Part shown: piece by piece, positions 9,182 to 17,440 of the stretch | How the letters are laid out: every line of letters begins with the position of its first letter | Position numbering within the stretch: position 1 is the stretch's first letter | Source of the DNA: Lentzea pudingi | GTDB lineage: Bacteria > Actinomycetota > Actinomycetes > Mycobacteriales > Pseudonocardiaceae | Reading direction: 5' to 3' | DNA length: 64,000 nucleotides | NCBI RefSeq assembly: GCF_014646255.1 | Contig: NZ_BMNC01000012.1 | Location: 1-64,000 of the forward strand | Notes under the pieces: generated by a model | What the model was told of the DNA's origin: nothing | What the model saw: the letters and a program-made list of their open reading frames with translations, nothing else | Database searches by the model: none | Position numbers and translations under genes: made by a program

Positions 9182-9783
9182 CTAGTGGGCGCCGACGATC
9201 AGCTTGTACCTCACGTCGACCTCCTTGCCGCCCCCGGAACCGCGGATCAGGAGCTCGTGCTCACCGGACGCCGGCGCGGGGATCCACGCGTAGAGACCAC
9301 AGCCGACGGAGTTGATCCGGCCAGCCGAGGTGCCGTACGGGTTGCCCGCGCGCGCTTCGTAGGTGAACGGCGTGGCGGTCACCTTCGTGAGCGTCTGCGT
9401 CGAGCCGTCCAGCAGCACCTCGCCCTGCGCGCTCTTCATGAACGTCTCGCAGGAGGTGACGTCGCTCGCGAGATTCACGACGGGTGCGAGCAACGGCTTG
9501 GAGGCGGGGACCCGGCACTGACGTTCGACCGGACCTTCGGTGAGCGCCCCGGCGAGCAGCCAGACCTCGACCGGCTGGTCCCGCATGCAGAAGCGCCCGG
9601 AGGTGTCGGACACCGGATTGCTGCCCGAGGGCTGGGAAGCCCAGGTCCACCAGCGGGCCTGGAAGTCGGCCGGCGCCAGTTTGTCCGAAGTGGACGATGG
9701 AGAGGTGGGGGTTGTGCCGCCATTTGCGCGTTTCCGCCACATCCGGCGAGCAGAACAACCAAGAACAGCAGGACAATCCTCAC
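9182..9783 (-). pseudogene. Frameshifted secreted lipoprotein
   Basis: A GTG at 9783 begins a clear lipoprotein signal (MRIVLLFLVVLLAGC, lipid-Cys 15). After about 25 residues that frame turns into Pro/Arg-rich sequence, while a coherent body (APADFQARWWTWASQ through to VRYKLIVGAH) runs to 9182 in the next frame. The two halves join perfectly if one C is added to the CCCCC run at about 9709-9713. This is either a real inactivating frameshift, a phase-variable tract or a homopolymer sequencing error. The start overlaps the stop of the upstream membrane-protein gene (GTGA). Function of the body unknown. Confidence 0.65.
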
Positions 9784-10136
9784 TGGTTCTCGCGTCCCTT
9801 GCGTCGTTGTTCCTCCGCGCGCTCACGGCAGCGGCGCAGGAACTCCTGATCGTCATCAGCTTGAGTGGCCGCGAACCGTCCCGGCCGGTCGTACTCGGGA
9901 AAAGCAGGAGCACTCCGCTCGTGCGCTCCGAAACGCGCGCGTCCGGTCCCCACCACCGGACGGCCCGCGACGAACCAGGCGATCGAGCCCACCAACGGGA
10001 ACAGCAAGACCAGCAGAAGCCACATCATCTTCGGCAGATTGCGAACCGAACCCTCGTCCGTCGTGATCACGTCCACGACGGCGAAGATCGTCACGCCGAG
10101 CATCACCACTCCGAACAGCCCACCGAAGTACAGCAT
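9780..10136 (-). CDS. Small membrane protein with PLDc_N-like domain
   Basis: 118 residues with two hydrophobic helices (about 3-24 and 38-60) separated by a short polar loop. The second helix has the pattern MMWLLLVLLFPLVGSIAWF followed by GRP, which matches the PLDc_N (phospholipase D N-terminal) small-protein family. No catalytic PLD motif is present. The C-terminal 50 residues are charged and probably cytoplasmic. The stop overlaps the GTG of the lipoprotein gene by 4 bp, so the two were probably translated together. Role unknown. Confidence 0.75.
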   Translation of the reverse strand: MLYFGGLFGVVMLGVTIFAVVDVITTDEGSVRNLPKMMWLLLVLLFPLVGSIAWFVAGRPVVGTGRARFGAHERSAPAFPEYDRPGRFAATQADDDQEFLRRCRERAEEQRRKGRENQ

Positions 10137-10566
10137 CTCCTACCCCCAGGTCGTGCGGTCGCCGCACATGTTGACACAAGTGCCACTCCGAGAACACAGT
10201 TCACACGTCAATCATCTCGCGGCCAATTCACGAAGCCGTGAATCCACCGAAACAAAAGCGGCATTGACAGCACTCCGCCCCTGCGGCCATCAGGCCCATG
10301 GCGGCTGCCCGCCGACCTGAGCAACCAATTGACCCCGCAGGAGGAAAAGGGGCAACAACGGGCCGCTGTTCCGAACTCGGCTCATCGCTCCGAATAGCCT
10401 CCACTCGATTCGAACGACGTTTCGCCGGCCGGAACGTTCACACCGTCCCAGTTGGACTGGACCACGTCGACGACCACGCCGCCGAGCCGTTCCGCGCCTG
10501 ACGCTGAGCACCAGACCTGCTGCACTCCCGTTGTCCAGGCCGTAAGCGGGCCTTAGCGTCGGAGGT
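10137..10566. other. Intergenic region, no convincing gene
   Basis: 430 bases between the start of the PLDc_N-like gene (minus) and the thiamine-diphosphate enzyme (plus). Open frames exist but look Arg/Ser-rich and lack ribosome binding sites. The region is less GC-rich than its neighbours near 10200-10260, suggesting divergent promoters. A short dyad CCAGT-TGG-ACTGG sits at 10448-10460. Confidence 0.5.
10531..10559 (+). promoter_or_regulatory. Putative promoter of the thiamine-diphosphate enzyme
   Basis: TTGTCC (10531-10536), 17 bases, then TAGCGT (10554-10559). The start ATG is 7 bases after the -10 element, so the transcript would be leaderless or nearly so. The GGAGGT directly abutting the ATG is too close to be a normal Shine-Dalgarno site, which supports this reading. 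Confidence 0.4.
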
Positions 10567-12153
10567 ATGCCCCAGGGTGCCGAGAGCTTGCTGGACGTGC
10601 TGGCCGCGCACGACGTCGAGGTGGTGTTCGGACTGCCCGGCGTGCACAACCTCGCCATCTGGGAAGCGCTGCAACGACATCCAGGCATCCGCATGATCGG
10701 CGTGCGCCACGAGCAGACGGCGGTCTACGCGGCAGATGGATACGCACGCGCCACCGGCAGGCTGGGCGTGGCGATCGTGACCACCGGCCCCGGTGCGGCG
10801 AACACCCTGGGCGCCACCGGCGAGGCGTGGTCGTCCGGCAGCCCGGTGCTCGTGATCGCCACGGACATCCCGTCGACGCTCCGGCGCCCCGGCGTCCACC
10901 GCGGCGTGCTGCACGAGACACGCGACCAGAAGGCCATGTTCGTCCCGGTGACCAAGGCGTCGTTCGACGTTCCTTCCGCTGTGGACGTGGCCGCGTACAC
11001 GGATAAGGCCGTGCAGCAGGCCACCCAGAGCCCGCACGGTCCGGTGTACCTCGGCGTCCCCACGGACTTCCTCTCCGCCGAGGTCCCGCACTACACCGTC
11101 ACGAAGGTCGAACCCGTCCACGCGGCCGTCGACCTGACCGAGGCCGAACGCCTGATCTCCGCAGCGGTGCGACCGTTGATCTGGGCGGGCGGCGGCGCGG
11201 CGCGGTCAGGAGCCGGAGACGCGATCAGTGCGTTGGCCGCGAAACTGCAAGCACCGATCATCACGACGTACGGCGCACGCGGCCTGACGGACAGCCCTCA
11301 CGTCGTGCGAGGCCCAGTGCACGCACCGCCCGTGGGCAAGCTGTGGGACGACGCCGACCTCGTGATCGGCATCGGCACCGACTTCGACGGCATGATGACC
11401 CAGAACTGGTCGCAGCCGCAGCCGCCCGCCCTGCTGGCCATCAACATCGACAAGGCCGAGGCGAACAAGAACTACCCGGCGGACGTCACGCTGGAGGGCG
11501 ACGCGGCCGTCGTCACCGCGGCGCTCGCCGACGAGGTGACCGCCAAACAAGCCTCCGTCGACATCGACGCCGTCAACGCCGAGGTGCGCGCGCTGGCCGA
11601 AGCCGACTCCCCCGAGGCCATGAAGTTGTTGCGGGCGTTGGAAGGCACGGACGCCACGATCGTCGCCGACATGTGCATCCCCGGCTACTGGATCGGCGGC
11701 TTCCACCACGTCACGAAACCCCGTGGCCTCGCCTACCCGGTCGGCTGGGGCACTCTCGGCTTCGGCTTCCCGGCATCGATCGGCGCGGCGGTCGACCACC
11801 GCACGATCGCGGTCGTGGGCGACGGCGGCTTCCTCTTCGCGTGCGGCGACCTCGCCACTCTCAGGCAGGAAGGCTTGCCGCTCACCATCGTGCTCGTCGA
11901 CGACGGCGGCTACGGCATGCTCCGCTACGACCAGCGGATCGCGAACCACGCGATCAGCGGTGTCGACCTGACCCGCCCGGACTTCGCCAGGCTGGCCGAG
12001 AGCTTCGGCATCCCGGCCGTCACCCTGGACGGTTTCGACGGGCTGGCCGACGCACTGGCGGCGGCCTCCGGCCCGGCCATGATCGTCGTCAACGCGCACC
12101 TCGACCCGCCGATCACCACGTCCCCGCGCTGGTACCGCAAAAACGCCACTTGA
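10567..12153 (+). CDS. Thiamine-diphosphate-dependent enzyme, acetolactate-synthase-like
   Basis: 528 residues with the three-domain layout of the pyruvate-oxidase/acetolactate-synthase family. The N-terminal Pyr domain has catalytic Glu 49 ([17 protein letters not shown]) and [10 protein letters not shown] central FAD/nucleotide-like domain follows. The C-terminal PP domain has the Mg-ThDP motif starting GDGGF near residue 418 and running to DDGGYGM. No regulatory subunit gene is nearby, so it is more likely a catabolic or specialised homologue than the biosynthetic IlvB. Substrate cannot be assigned. Confidence 0.85.
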   Translation: MPQGAESLLDVLAAHDVEVVFGLPGVHNLAIWEALQRHPGIRMIGVRHEQTAVYAADGYARATGRLGVAIVTTGPGAANTLGATGEAWSSGSPVLVIATDIPSTLRRPGVHRGVLHETRDQKAMFVPVTKASFDVPSAVDVAAYTDKAVQQATQSPHGPVYLGVPTDFLSAEVPHYTVTKVEPVHAAVDLTEAERLISAAVRPLIWAGGGAARSGAGDAISALAAKLQAPIITTYGARGLTDSPHVVRGPVHAPPVGKLWDDADLVIGIGTDFDGMMTQNWSQPQPPALLAINIDKAEANKNYPADVTLEGDAAVVTAALADEVTAKQASVDIDAVNAEVRALAEADSPEAMKLLRALEGTDATIVADMCIPGYWIGGFHHVTKPRGLAYPVGWGTLGFGFPASIGAAVDHRTIAVVGDGGFLFACGDLATLRQEGLPLTIVLVDDGGYGMLRYDQRIANHAISGVDLTRPDFARLAESFGIPAVTLDGFDGLADALAAASGPAMIVVNAHLDPPITTSPRWYRKNAT

Positions 12154-12182
12154 TCAGGCACGTCCTCGGTACCGTCCCGTTC

Positions 12183-13562
12183 ATGGGACGTGGCCTGGGG
12201 ATCGTGCTCATCGTGCAGGCGGTGGTGCTGACCGCGTTGTCCGGCCGCTACGGCTTCCACCGCGACGAGCTCTACTTCGTCGCAGCCGGCAAACGTCCCG
12301 ACTGGGGCTACGTGGACCAGCCCCCGATCACGCCGGTCCTCGCCCGCCTCACGACCGAGGTGTTCGGCGAAACCCCGACAGGCCTGCGGGTCATGGCGAC
12401 GCTCTTCGCGCTCGCCATCACCGTCGTGGTCGCCCTGACGGCGAAGGAACTGGGCGGCGGCACCACGTTCGCGGCCGCCGCCTCCGCGACGTCGACGTTC
12501 GTGCTCGCCGTGAGCCACATGCTCTCCACCGCCACCGTCGACCTGCTGATCTGGGTCCTCATCGGCTACTTCGCCGTCAGGCTCCTGAAATCCGGCGACG
12601 GCCGCTGGTGGCTCGCCCTCGGCGCGACAGCAGGCGTCGGCCTGGCCAACAAGTGGCTCCTGCTGTTGCTCTTGGCGGCACTAGGGGCCGCGCTCCTGGC
12701 CGTGGGCCCGCGCACCGTCCTGCGCACGTGGTGGCTCCCCGCGGGTGTGGCGGTGTGCGCGGTCATCGCTACTCCAGTGGTGGTGTGGCAGGCGTTGCAC
12801 GACTTCCCGTTGCTCACGGTGGCCCGCGGGATCAGCGAGGACGACGGCGCCGAGAACCGCATCATGTTCGTCCCGATGCAGCTCCTGATGCTGTCCCCGC
12901 TCCTCGTCCCGGTGTGGCTGATCGGCCTGCGAAACCTCTGGCGCGACAGGACCTTCCGCTCGATGGCGCTCGCCTACCCGATCCTCTGCGTCCTGTGCCT
13001 CATCACCGGCGGCAAGCCGTACTACGCGGTCCCGCTGCTGCTCGTCCTGATGGCCGCAGGCGCGCGCCAGGCTCAAGAATGGCTGCGACGCAACAAGAAA
13101 CTCGGCAGCGTCCTGGTGACCCTGAGCGTCGTGCCGGCCGTGGTCGGCTCGCTGCCGATCCTCCCGCCGAGCGCCCTGGGCCCGGTCATCGCCATCAACC
13201 CGGAACAGGGCGAACAGGTCGGCTGGCGCGAACTGGCCCAGACCGTCCAGGACGCCTGGCAGGACAACGACCGCCCCGTCGTCATCACCCGCAACTACGG
13301 CCAGGCCGGCGCGATCGAGGCCTACACCGAGATCCCCGTGCACTCCGGCCACATGTCGTTCTACGACTGGGGACCGCCAGAGCCCACCAGTTCGAAAGTC
13401 CTGCTGGTCGGGTTCAGGCAGCCGCCGTTCGACGACTGCGAGGTCGTCGCCACGCACCACAACCCCGTGGAGAACGAAGAAGACGGCACGGAGATAAAGG
13501 TGTGCACGGCGCCAACGGAACCATGGGACTCCTTCTGGCCAAAGCTCCGCCACTACTACTGA
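12183..13562 (+). CDS. Membrane glycosyltransferase, GT39/ArnT-PMT family
   Basis: 459 residues. The N-terminal extracytoplasmic loop carries [11 protein letters not shown]-like residues ([17 protein letters not shown]), with the Asp-Glu pair typical of the GT-C acceptor loop, followed by [10 protein letters not shown]. About nine to eleven hydrophobic helices follow. The C-terminal ~140 residues form a soluble domain ([15 protein letters not shown]). Such proteins transfer a sugar from a polyprenyl phosphate to a lipid or protein outside the membrane. It starts 29 bases after the thiamine-diphosphate enzyme stop, so the two may be co-transcribed although no functional link is obvious. Confidence 0.85.
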   Translation: MGRGLGIVLIVQAVVLTALSGRYGFHRDELYFVAAGKRPDWGYVDQPPITPVLARLTTEVFGETPTGLRVMATLFALAITVVVALTAKELGGGTTFAAAASATSTFVLAVSHMLSTATVDLLIWVLIGYFAVRLLKSGDGRWWLALGATAGVGLANKWLLLLLLAALGAALLAVGPRTVLRTWWLPAGVAVCAVIATPVVVWQALHDFPLLTVARGISEDDGAENRIMFVPMQLLMLSPLLVPVWLIGLRNLWRDRTFRSMALAYPILCVLCLITGGKPYYAVPLLLVLMAAGARQAQEWLRRNKKLGSVLVTLSVVPAVVGSLPILPPSALGPVIAINPEQGEQVGWRELAQTVQDAWQDNDRPVVITRNYGQAGAIEAYTEIPVHSGHMSFYDWGPPEPTSSKVLLVGFRQPPFDDCEVVATHHNPVENEEDGTEIKVCTAPTEPWDSFWPKLRHYY

Positions 13563-13635
13563 ACAACACCGGCCACTTAGGACGTTGGAGCAGCTCCACC
13601 ACGAACCCCTCTTCGGCTGAATTCGCCCGAACTTG

Positions 13636-13665
13636 TTGGAAACACTGGTTGTGTGGCTCTAGCTT
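13636..13665 (+). promoter_or_regulatory. Putative leaderless promoter of the HTH regulator
   Basis: TTGGAA (13636-13641), 18 bases, TAGCTT (13660-13665), then the ATG at 13672 only 7 bases downstream. No Shine-Dalgarno sequence lies between, so the mRNA probably starts at the ATG. Confidence 0.45.
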
Positions 13666-13671
13666 CATTTC

Positions 13672-14505
13672 ATGCCAAAGAGAGACTCCACTGTCCGAGG
13701 ACGTGAGTTCGGCGCGGGCATACGCGCGGCCCTCGAGAAGGCGGGCTTGACCGGACGCGGCGCCGCCCACCTCGCGGGCTGGGACCCCGCCAAGCTGTCC
13801 GACCTGCTCAACGGCAAGGGAGGTATCAGCGAGCACGACCTCGTCCGGCTGCTGGGCGTCTGCCGCACGCCGATCGAGGAGTCCGACCACCTGCTGGCGG
13901 TGTTCCGCGAGGCCGACCGGTCAGGCTGGCTCCAGGTGCACGGCGAGAGGCAACCGGTACTGCCCCGCACGCTCAGCGAGCACGAAGCGGTGGCCGCCGA
14001 GAGCATCTGCTGGAGCATGAACCTCATCCCCGGACCGCTCCAGCTACCGGACTACTTCCGCGCGTTGATCGCCAGCAACCCGAACACTCCCCAGCGGGAG
14101 GCGGACGAACGCGTCGCAGCTCGTGCCGCTCGTCAGCAGCAGTTGTTCAGACGCCGCTGCGACATGACGTTCTACATCCACGAGCAGGCGCTACGGCTTC
14201 CGGTCGGCAGTTCCGAGGTCATGTCAGACCAGTTGCACCACCTCGTGACCATGGGAGTCCGTCCGTACATCACCTACCGAATTCTGCTCACGTCGGCGGG
14301 GGCGCACGCGGGTTTGGCCGGATCCTTCACCCTCATGACGTTCGACAAGCTGGAACCGGTCGTGTTCATCGATGCTGAGAACCACGCCGTCTTCCTGGAC
14401 GACAAGGGCTCCGCCAAGGCGTACAAGAACATCGTGAGCTCTCTCGACCGAGTCGCACTGGATGCGGAACAATCGATGGAGTTGATCGAACGCTTGACCT
14501 CATGA
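13672..14505 (+). CDS. Scr1-family helix-turn-helix regulator with DUF5753
   Basis: 277 residues. The N-terminal XRE-type HTH (about 20-75, including AAHLAGWDPAKLSDLLNGKGG) is followed by the DUF5753 ligand-binding-like domain (SICWSMNLIPGPLQLPDYFRA and a C-terminal NIVSSLDRVALDAEQS). These regulators are abundant in actinomycetes and are usually paired with a DUF397 partner (WhiJ-like systems affecting development and antibiotic production). A DUF397 gene follows immediately. Target unknown. Confidence 0.88.
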   Translation: MPKRDSTVRGREFGAGIRAALEKAGLTGRGAAHLAGWDPAKLSDLLNGKGGISEHDLVRLLGVCRTPIEESDHLLAVFREADRSGWLQVHGERQPVLPRTLSEHEAVAAESICWSMNLIPGPLQLPDYFRALIASNPNTPQREADERVAARAARQQQLFRRRCDMTFYIHEQALRLPVGSSEVMSDQLHHLVTMGVRPYITYRILLTSAGAHAGLAGSFTLMTFDKLEPVVFIDAENHAVFLDDKGSAKAYKNIVSSLDRVALDAEQSMELIERLTS

Positions 14506-14518
14506 GGGGGCACGTCAG

Positions 14519-14689
14519 ATGACCGAGTGGCGAAAGAGCACCTACAGCGTCAACGGCACCGACTGCGTGGAGATCGGTCACGGCGTCGGTGTGCGGGACA
14601 GCAAGGCTCCGGCCACCCACATCGCACTCGGACCAGGTGCGTGGACCGCGTTCCTCACGGCGACGAAGGCTGACAAACTCACCCGGTGA
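14519..14689 (+). CDS. DUF397 small protein
   Basis: 56 residues starting MTEWRKSTYSVNGTDCVEIG and containing GVRDSKAP, the diagnostic DUF397 signature. The body is short but complete, ending near AWTAFLTATKADKL. A GAGGGGG Shine-Dalgarno lies 9 bases upstream, overlapping the end of the HTH gene. DUF397 proteins act as partners, probably anti-regulators, of the adjacent Scr1-family HTH protein. The stop TGA overlaps the GTG of the DinB gene. Confidence 0.88.
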   Translation: MTEWRKSTYSVNGTDCVEIGHGVGVRDSKAPATHIALGPGAWTAFLTATKADKLTR

Positions 14690-15171
14690 CCCGATCCTGG
14701 CCGACCAACCTCGCCCACGACGAAGGCGTGCTCGCCTGGGAGTTCCTGGACTTCCTCCGCAAGACCGCAGTGATGAAGGTGGAGGGCCTCACCCGCGAGC
14801 AGGCCGCGACAGCCCCGATCGCCACATCCCCGAAGCTGACGCCCCTCGGCCTGCTCAAGCACCTGACAGCCGTCGAACGCTACTGGCTCTGCATCGCGGG
14901 CGCGGGCCTCGACCTGCCGTCACTCTGGCGGGGCGACCCGGACCCGTCCTGGAACCTTGAAGACGACGACACCCCGGCGTCGCTCATCCAGGCCTACCGC
15001 GAGGAATGGGCGAACGCCGAGGCGCTGAAGAAACTAGACCCGGACGCGACGGCGGCGGACGGCAAGCGCACCGTGCGGTGGATCCTGGCCCACGTGGCGC
15101 AGGAAACCGCACGCCACGTGGGCCATCTGGACCTGCTCCGCGAACTCGCGGACGGCCAGACCGGCGAGTAG
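14686..15171 (+). CDS. DinB/DUF664-family protein
   Basis: 161 residues starting at a GTG that overlaps the DUF397 stop (GGTGA), indicating coupled translation. The four-helix DinB-like pattern is visible: EGVLAWEFLDFLRKTA, then the metal-ligand His of LLKHLTAVERYW and a second one in HVAQETARHVGHLDLLRE. Family members are metal-binding, often thiol (mycothiol or bacillithiol)-dependent enzymes; the substrate is unknown here. A deletion remnant of this same gene lies at 16253-16334. Confidence 0.85.
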   Translation: MTRSWPTNLAHDEGVLAWEFLDFLRKTAVMKVEGLTREQAATAPIATSPKLTPLGLLKHLTAVERYWLCIAGAGLDLPSLWRGDPDPSWNLEDDDTPASLIQAYREEWANAEALKKLDPDATAADGKRTVRWILAHVAQETARHVGHLDLLRELADGQTGE

Positions 15172-15174
15172 GAC

Positions 15175-15399
15175 TCAGTCAGCGGTGCGGCCGCGACGGG
15201 TCCGCCACCGATCGCGCAACACGCTGAACGCGATCCCGCCGAGCAACAGCAGGATCTGTCCCACGAAACAGGCGAGCCCCACCCAGAAGGTGGTCCGCAA
15301 CCACAGCGCCAGACTGCTGAGCAACGCGAACCCCATGACGAGGACGAACCCGAAAACTCGCTCCATGAAGAACTTCTTGAAGCGTTGAACAACACCCAT
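15175..15399 (-). CDS. Small membrane protein, possible partner of the displaced RHS tip
   Basis: 74 residues with two hydrophobic segments (about 15-34 and 39-60) and basic ends (RFKKFFMER, RDRWRTRRGR). GGAGGA lies just upstream of the ATG at 15399, which makes it a credible gene. It sits 54 bases downstream of the displaced RHS C-terminal tip on the same strand, the position usually taken by an immunity gene. This role is inferred from position only. Confidence 0.65.
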   Translation of the reverse strand: MGVVQRFKKFFMERVFGFVLVMGFALLSSLALWLRTTFWVGLACFVGQILLLLGGIAFSVLRDRWRTRRGRTAD

Positions 15400-15453
15400 C
15401 GCATCCTCCGGATTCGCGAAGTGCGGTCACGACTCTGGCGATACATGCGCAGA

Positions 15454-16252
15454 TCAGAACAACTTCATTTCCCAGTTCCTGCGGTTGATGAGAAGACCCG
15501 CTCCTGCAGAGATGTGGCTTCTGAGCCTGGTCGAGTTGTTCCAAGCCTTGGTCTGACGTAGACCTTCCGGAGGGTGCGGCCACCGAGTCCGCCGGCTTGA
15601 AGACCGCCTTCCTGGCTCCACCGAACGCCTTGGACGCCATCCAGCCCACGACCTCACGGCGGGTGACGGGTTCGCCCGCCCACCGCGCCACAGCGACGCG
15701 GCCAGCACCGACACCGGCGGCGACGCCCGTCAGTCCCGTCACCACCCAGTGGCCGATGCGGTTGCGGTTCTGCCACGCCCAGTTGCCCGCCTTGCGCAAC
15801 CAGCTCGGGGCCCACCACTTGCCGTCGAGGTCGGTCTCGTTGATCGGGTCGCCGTTGACGTAGTCGTAGGCGGAACCGCCCTCGACCGGGTCGACGCACA
15901 GGAAACGGCCGAGAAGCGGGCTGTACGGCCGAGCTCCCATCTGCACAATCGTCAACGCACCCGCATGCTCGAACGGACGCTGGTGCTGACCGAGCCAGCC
16001 GTAGTCCATCTGACCCGGCCGGTTGTCCGAGTCCACCGCGCCGTTGGCGGCCAGCGGCTCACGAATGGCGAGAACGCGCGGAGAGCGCCGAAACTGCTTG
16101 CGCGTTGTGTCCGTGCTGAGCGACAAGTCACCGCGCACGGTCGGGTGGTCGTAGGCACGTGACTGCGTGCCTACCGTCAGCAGCACACCGCCGGGCAACG
16201 AGAGCGAGCGGGACAGCAGCTTCTTGTCCTCGCCCAGCACCAACTCGCCGAC
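15454..16252 (-). pseudogene. Displaced C-terminal RHS fragment (orphan tip), frameshifted
   Basis: This has no start and no N-terminal RHS part. From about 16250 to 15850 it matches the end of the large RHS protein downstream: LGEDKKLL, SLPGGVLLT, the RHS core GQMDYGWLGQHQRP and GRFLCVDPVEGGSAYDY, up to DLDGK. After DLDGK it diverges completely, as polymorphic RHS toxin tips do. The tip holds a Gly/Val-rich hydrophobic stretch, then needs a frameshift near 15575 to continue to a plausible end (LRSHISAGAGLLINRRNWEM). A second disturbed stretch (TTRKQFRRSPRVLAIRE) replaces the conserved TDAAGNQVGQLRHYTPFGE. Probably an inactive former toxin tip. Confidence 0.75.
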
Positions 16253-16334
16253 GAAGCCGTGCTCGCCTGGGAGTTCCTGGACTTCCTGCGCAGAACTGCT
16301 CCGCGAACTGGCGGACGGCCAGACCGGCGAATAG
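16253..16334 (+). pseudogene. Deletion remnant of the DinB gene
   Basis: On the plus strand this reads DEAVLAWEFLDFLR and then jumps to LLRELADGQTGE-stop. These are the beginning and the very end of the intact DinB protein at 14686-15171, with the middle ~120 residues missing. Identity is also clear at nucleotide level (gtgctcgcctgggagttcct is shared exactly). It abuts the displaced RHS tip at about 16250, so the tip and this remnant mark the edge of a rearranged segment. Confidence 0.8.
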
Positions 16335-16567
16335 CCGGCGTTCACCTGTCCACATCTTCGGCAGCGGTGGAATCTCTCCGCGCAGAACGCCTCGATCTTG
16401 CGATTTCGCCTGCGCTGCCACCAGGGTGCACTGGTGGGCACGTTGTCAGACTGCGGACGTGACATCCGCCGTCTGACAACGGCTCGGCGAGCCGTCGTGG
16501 GTGCAGGTGATGGTCTGCACCGGGTCAGGGGCCGGTTCACCTTCTCCAATGTGACACGCCCTGACCA
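16335..16567. other. Rearranged intergenic segment
   Basis: No gene is credible here. It holds the 41-base hairpin at 16441-16481 and a second small dyad GGCTC-GGC-GAGCC (16481-16493). The rest has no recognisable homology within the window. Confidence 0.4.
16441..16481. terminator. Long near-perfect hairpin downstream of the HEAT-like gene
   Basis: Arms CGTTGTCAGAC and GTCTGACAACG pair over 11 bp. One mismatch follows, then GCGGA/TCCGC pairs 5 bp around a 7-nt loop. It lies 87 bases past the stop of the minus-strand HEAT-like gene and fits a terminator without a T-tract. It could instead be an end or relic of a small repeat element. Confidence 0.5.
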
Positions 16568-17323
16568 TCATGTGATCTCGCCCGGCCAAAGCTTCTCCCT
16601 CAACGACACGACAGTACCGGCAAGCACGTCGTCTACCTCGGATGCCGCGCTTGGCGACAGCGTGCCGGCCTGCCGAACCAGGACCAGCCGTTCCTTCAGC
16701 GCAGGGACCGCCAACGCTGCGGCGGCATGCCGCACCACCGCCTCCTTGCGGTGGAACAAACACGCGACGAGCCCATCACCCACGACGTCCAGCGATTCCG
16801 GAGGCAGGGCGCCGTCCCTGGCCAGCCGCCGAATCGAATCGGCCGCCGCCACTCGAATCTTCGAGCGCCAGTCCTTCAGTCTGCCGGCGACGAGCCGCGC
16901 GGCCTCAGGATCAGCCGTGTCCCCCAGCCCTACCACCGCGATGCCCCGGCGGTGAGCCGACCACTGTCCCAGATCTCGTGCCAGGTGCTCGACCGGCTTC
17001 AACAGCCGCAGCCGTGGGATCCCGTAGTAGCACAACGCCGGGCTGCGGTAGGGACTACGGCGTACCAGCCAATCGGCAGGGTCACCTTTGCGTCCCTTCC
17101 CGAAGAACTCCAGCACGTACGACGGATCGCGGTCCGGACGGCGTTCCGCGAGCACACGGCACAGAATCGGCGCCACTGCCATCGATCGGCTGTGCTCTTC
17201 GAGCAGAGCTTCGATGTGAGCATCGACGCTCGCGTCGTCGGACTCGACCAGAGCACGGATGCGCGCCCCTCGATCCGGGGAGTTTCGATCGAACACTCCG
17301 GCCAGAGCGACATCGATGTTCAT
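16568..17323 (-). CDS. HEAT-repeat-like protein, candidate RHS immunity protein
   Basis: 251 residues from the ATG at 17323 (GAGGT 9 bases upstream; a longer frame to 17383 lacks support). It is alpha-helical in character, with repeating helix pairs rich in Ala/Leu/Arg in the second half (e.g. GRLKDWRSKIRVAAADSIRRL and HKEAVVRHAAAALAVPAL-like pattern), resembling HEAT repeats. No signal peptide or membrane helix. It is the first gene downstream of the RHS gene on the same strand, 117 bases away, the usual position of an immunity gene. Immunity function is inference. Confidence 0.65.
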   Translation of the reverse strand: MNIDVALAGVFDRNSPDRGARIRALVESDDASVDAHIEALLEEHSRSMAVAPILCRVLAERRPDRDPSYVLEFFGKGRKGDPADWLVRRSPYRSPALCYYGIPRLRLLKPVEHLARDLGQWSAHRRGIAVVGLGDTADPEAARLVAGRLKDWRSKIRVAAADSIRRLARDGALPPESLDVVGDGLVACLFHRKEAVVRHAAAALAVPALKERLVLVRQAGTLSPSAASEVDDVLAGTVVSLREKLWPGEIT

Positions 17324-17355
17324 CTGTTGGTACCTCAACACTGTGTCGAAACGAA

Positions 17356-17387
17356 CGGGGTGGGACGTTTCGCAACGCCCCACCCCG
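17356..17387 (-). terminator. Stem-loop between the RHS gene and its downstream gene
   Basis: CGGGGTGGG (17356-17364) pairs with CCCACCCCG (17379-17387), a perfect 9-bp stem with a 14-nt loop. On the minus strand it follows the RHS stop by about 54 bases and precedes the next ATG. It may terminate or attenuate RHS transcription, giving the downstream gene separate control. Confidence 0.5.
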
Positions 17388-17440
17388 ACTTTGTTCTGCT
17401 CATGCCCGGTTCGAACCGAAGTGGACGGAGATCTGGCTCA

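Noticed and set aside
10290-10694. Minus-strand frame of ~134 codons in the gap before the thiamine-diphosphate enzyme
   Set aside because: No ribosome binding site and no protein-like composition; it runs into the conserved N-terminus of the opposite gene.
15179-15570. Continuation of the RHS-tip frame through the 74-residue gene
   Set aside because: After about 15575 this frame has no RHS or protein-like character; the alternate frame ending at 15454 looks like the genuine tail, and the 74-residue gene has its own start signals.
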